NCBI GenBank assembly: GCA_964449165.1 | Contig: CAYVAT010000017.1 | Coordinates: 1-62,153 of the forward strand | Length of the DNA stretch: 62,153 nucleotides | Source: CAYSCW01 sp964449165 | GTDB lineage: Bacteria > Acidobacteriota > Aminicenantia > Aminicenantales > Aminicenantaceae | Direction of reading: 5' to 3' | In this document: piece by piece, positions 61,137 to 62,153 of the stretch | Position numbering within the stretch: the stretch's first letter is position 1 | Layout of the letters: each line of letters opens with the position of its first letter | Notes under the pieces: generated by a model | The model's input: the letters and a program-made list of their open reading frames with translations, nothing else | Told to the model about the DNA's origin: nothing | Database searches by the model: none | Translations under genes and position numbers: made by a program

Positions 61137-61691
61137 ATGGAAATAAAAATCTTGTCAGAGGTGCCAGCTGAACTGGTTAAAGAAATTGAGCGGTTTACCT
61201 TTGAAAATTTCTACACAGAAAGAGAGAAGACTCCTGAAGGCCAGGCAGAGCTCAAGGAAAAATTCTTCAGTCAACCCAAAGCCTATTTGCTGGTCTTTGA
61301 GCAAGGCGAAATCATCGGAACAATACTGCTTCACAAAAGACGATTGAAGCATAAAAATCAGGTGATGATTCTAGGAGGACTGGGCAGGGTGTGTACACGA
61401 AAGGACAGAAGATCGCAAGGTATTGCCACCATGATGCTCAAAGAGGCGGTAAAGATATTGAAGACGTGGAAATGCGATGTCGCTTATCTCTGCGCCAATA
61501 TCGAGGAGACAGGCCGCTTGTATGCCAGAGTTGGATTTGTGCCTTTAAATAAGCCTTATACCTATTACGGCCAATCAGGCAGGTTGTATGAAGGGACAAA
61601 CGGAATGATTGCTCCCATTAGTTCCTCAAAAATATTTAAAGAGATTATTGGCTCGAAGGAAAAATTCCATATTGGGAGCGGCAACTGGTAA
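61137..61691 (+). CDS. GNAT family N-acetyltransferase
   Basis: A 184-residue protein with the acetyl-CoA loop RRSQGIATMMLKEA (about 95-108) preceded by a beta strand (MILGGLGRVCTRKD), and YARVGFVPL near 137. The substrate is unknown. There is no obvious ribosome-binding site (the upstream region is AT-rich). Confidence 0.85.
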   Translation: MEIKILSEVPAELVKEIERFTFENFYTEREKTPEGQAELKEKFFSQPKAYLLVFEQGEIIGTILLHKRRLKHKNQVMILGGLGRVCTRKDRRSQGIATMMLKEAVKILKTWKCDVAYLCANIEETGRLYARVGFVPLNKPYTYYGQSGRLYEGTNGMIAPISSSKIFKEIIGSKEKFHIGSGNW

Positions 61692-61742
61692 GAATTGCAG
61701 TATGAAAGGTAAAAATGAGACAATTAAAAAAAGGAGATGAGT

Positions 61743-62153
61743 ATGAAGAAAAATCTTGGTTTCAATGAATCAATAAAATTGACTCGACTCAGAGAACTCA
61801 TTTTATTTATTTTCCTTTTAACAGCCCCGGTTATCCTTTCCTCCGGTTTATCAGGAAATGATGGGAGTGAAATCCCTGCCCATAACCTATGGAAAGGAAT
61901 AGACTCCGGTCAGTTCACTCAGCAAAAAGACCAATCTGATGTTTCCTCGATTGATGCCATTATTAAAACCGTTTATGAATCGATTACCTTCCGAGAAGGA
62001 GAGAAGCCGGATCTGGACCGGTTCCGGTCTTTATTCATCGCGAACGCCCTGTTCATCCGCATCGCTCCGGATGGTGTGAATAGAATGGATCTTGATGGTT
62101 TTATTTCTTCTTTCTCAAACAGAATCGATACGGGGGCCATGAAAAGCTTCTCT
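61743..62153 (+). CDS. secreted protein, partial (runs off window)
   Basis: 137 codons to the right edge without a stop. AAAAGGAGATGAGT precedes the ATG. A signal peptide or anchor is at about 20-36. The mature part (FREGEKPDLDRFRSLFIANA) resembles NTF2-like/SnoaL-type small domains, with weak support. The end of the gene is missing. Confidence 0.6.
   Translation, partial: MKKNLGFNESIKLTRLRELILFIFLLTAPVILSSGLSGNDGSEIPAHNLWKGIDSGQFTQQKDQSDVSSIDAIIKTVYESITFREGEKPDLDRFRSLFIANALFIRIAPDGVNRMDLDGFISSFSNRIDTGAMKSFS

Overview
The window is a 62 kb bacterial chromosome segment, most likely from an anaerobic Gram-negative organism. A TonB-dependent receptor, outer-membrane-type barrels and type IV/type II pseudopilins indicate an outer membrane. 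HdrABC, many ferredoxin-like proteins and CxxC redox proteins indicate anaerobic metabolism. The 5' end of a 16S rRNA gene lies at the left edge. The gene families (PadR plus large prefixed FtsX/MacB permeases, DUF5320 proteins, ECF/caspase operon) would fit Candidatus Aminicenantota (OP8) or a relative, but that is inference; a 16S comparison would settle it.

Layout. 1-600: 16S rRNA (minus strand) with a UUCG-capped leader hairpin and two tandem sigma70-type promoters. 1.0-7.0 kb: two paralogous minus-strand operons, each a PadR repressor plus a giant ABC permease, lying between two copies of a ~100 bp dispersed repeat. 7.4-11.8 kb: a SAM methyltransferase and a pseudopilin cluster behind a good sigma54 promoter match. 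11.8-16.7 kb: ZIP transporter, radical SAM protein, two MBL-fold hydrolases, a DUF523 protein and small gene relics. 17-27.4 kb: a Fur-type regulator behind a perfect 7-1-7 Fur-type box, followed by a long same-strand array of DUF5320 proteins, a NifX/ORP-like protein, Mrp, Gly/Arg-rich small proteins, FmdB zinc ribbons, an exported MBL-fold protein, two ferredoxin-containing MinD-type ATPases, a DUF4405 membrane protein, an aminotransferase, an IscU/NifU scaffold and a ferredoxin. 27.5-32.8 kb: methyltransferases, DUF1684, TrmO, an Old-Yellow-Enzyme-type reductase and a TSUP transporter. 33-45 kb: a thiol-redox island with four thioredoxin-fold proteins (three carrying erased active sites or unusual fusions), a thioredoxin reductase-like flavoprotein, HdrA, HdrC, HdrB and a single-gene fusion of the two MinD-ferredoxin ATPases seen 20 kb earlier. 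45.2-50.5 kb: a more GC-rich block with a 1329-residue hybrid sensor kinase, a REP-like inverted repeat and an ECF sigma/membrane protein pair, ending in a strong terminator. 50.6-59.2 kb: a minus-strand operon of ECF sigma factor, anti-sigma factor, caspase-barrel fusion, TonB receptor, S10 peptidase and a second barrel homologous to the caspase's barrel. 59.5-62.2 kb: a beta-lactamase-family serine hydrolase, a GNAT acetyltransferase and a partial secreted protein.

Two systems stand out. The first is the 17-45 kb metal-cluster/thiol hub. It resembles the ORP (orange protein)-Mrp-MinD loci of sulfate reducers, but is enlarged with coiled-coil-tagged DUF5320 proteins, Gly/Arg-rich proteins and an HdrABC-thioredoxin module. 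The second is the ECF/anti-sigma/caspase-barrel/TonB/S10 operon, which looks like a regulated cell-surface proteolysis system. Functional statements for both are inferred from family membership and gene order.
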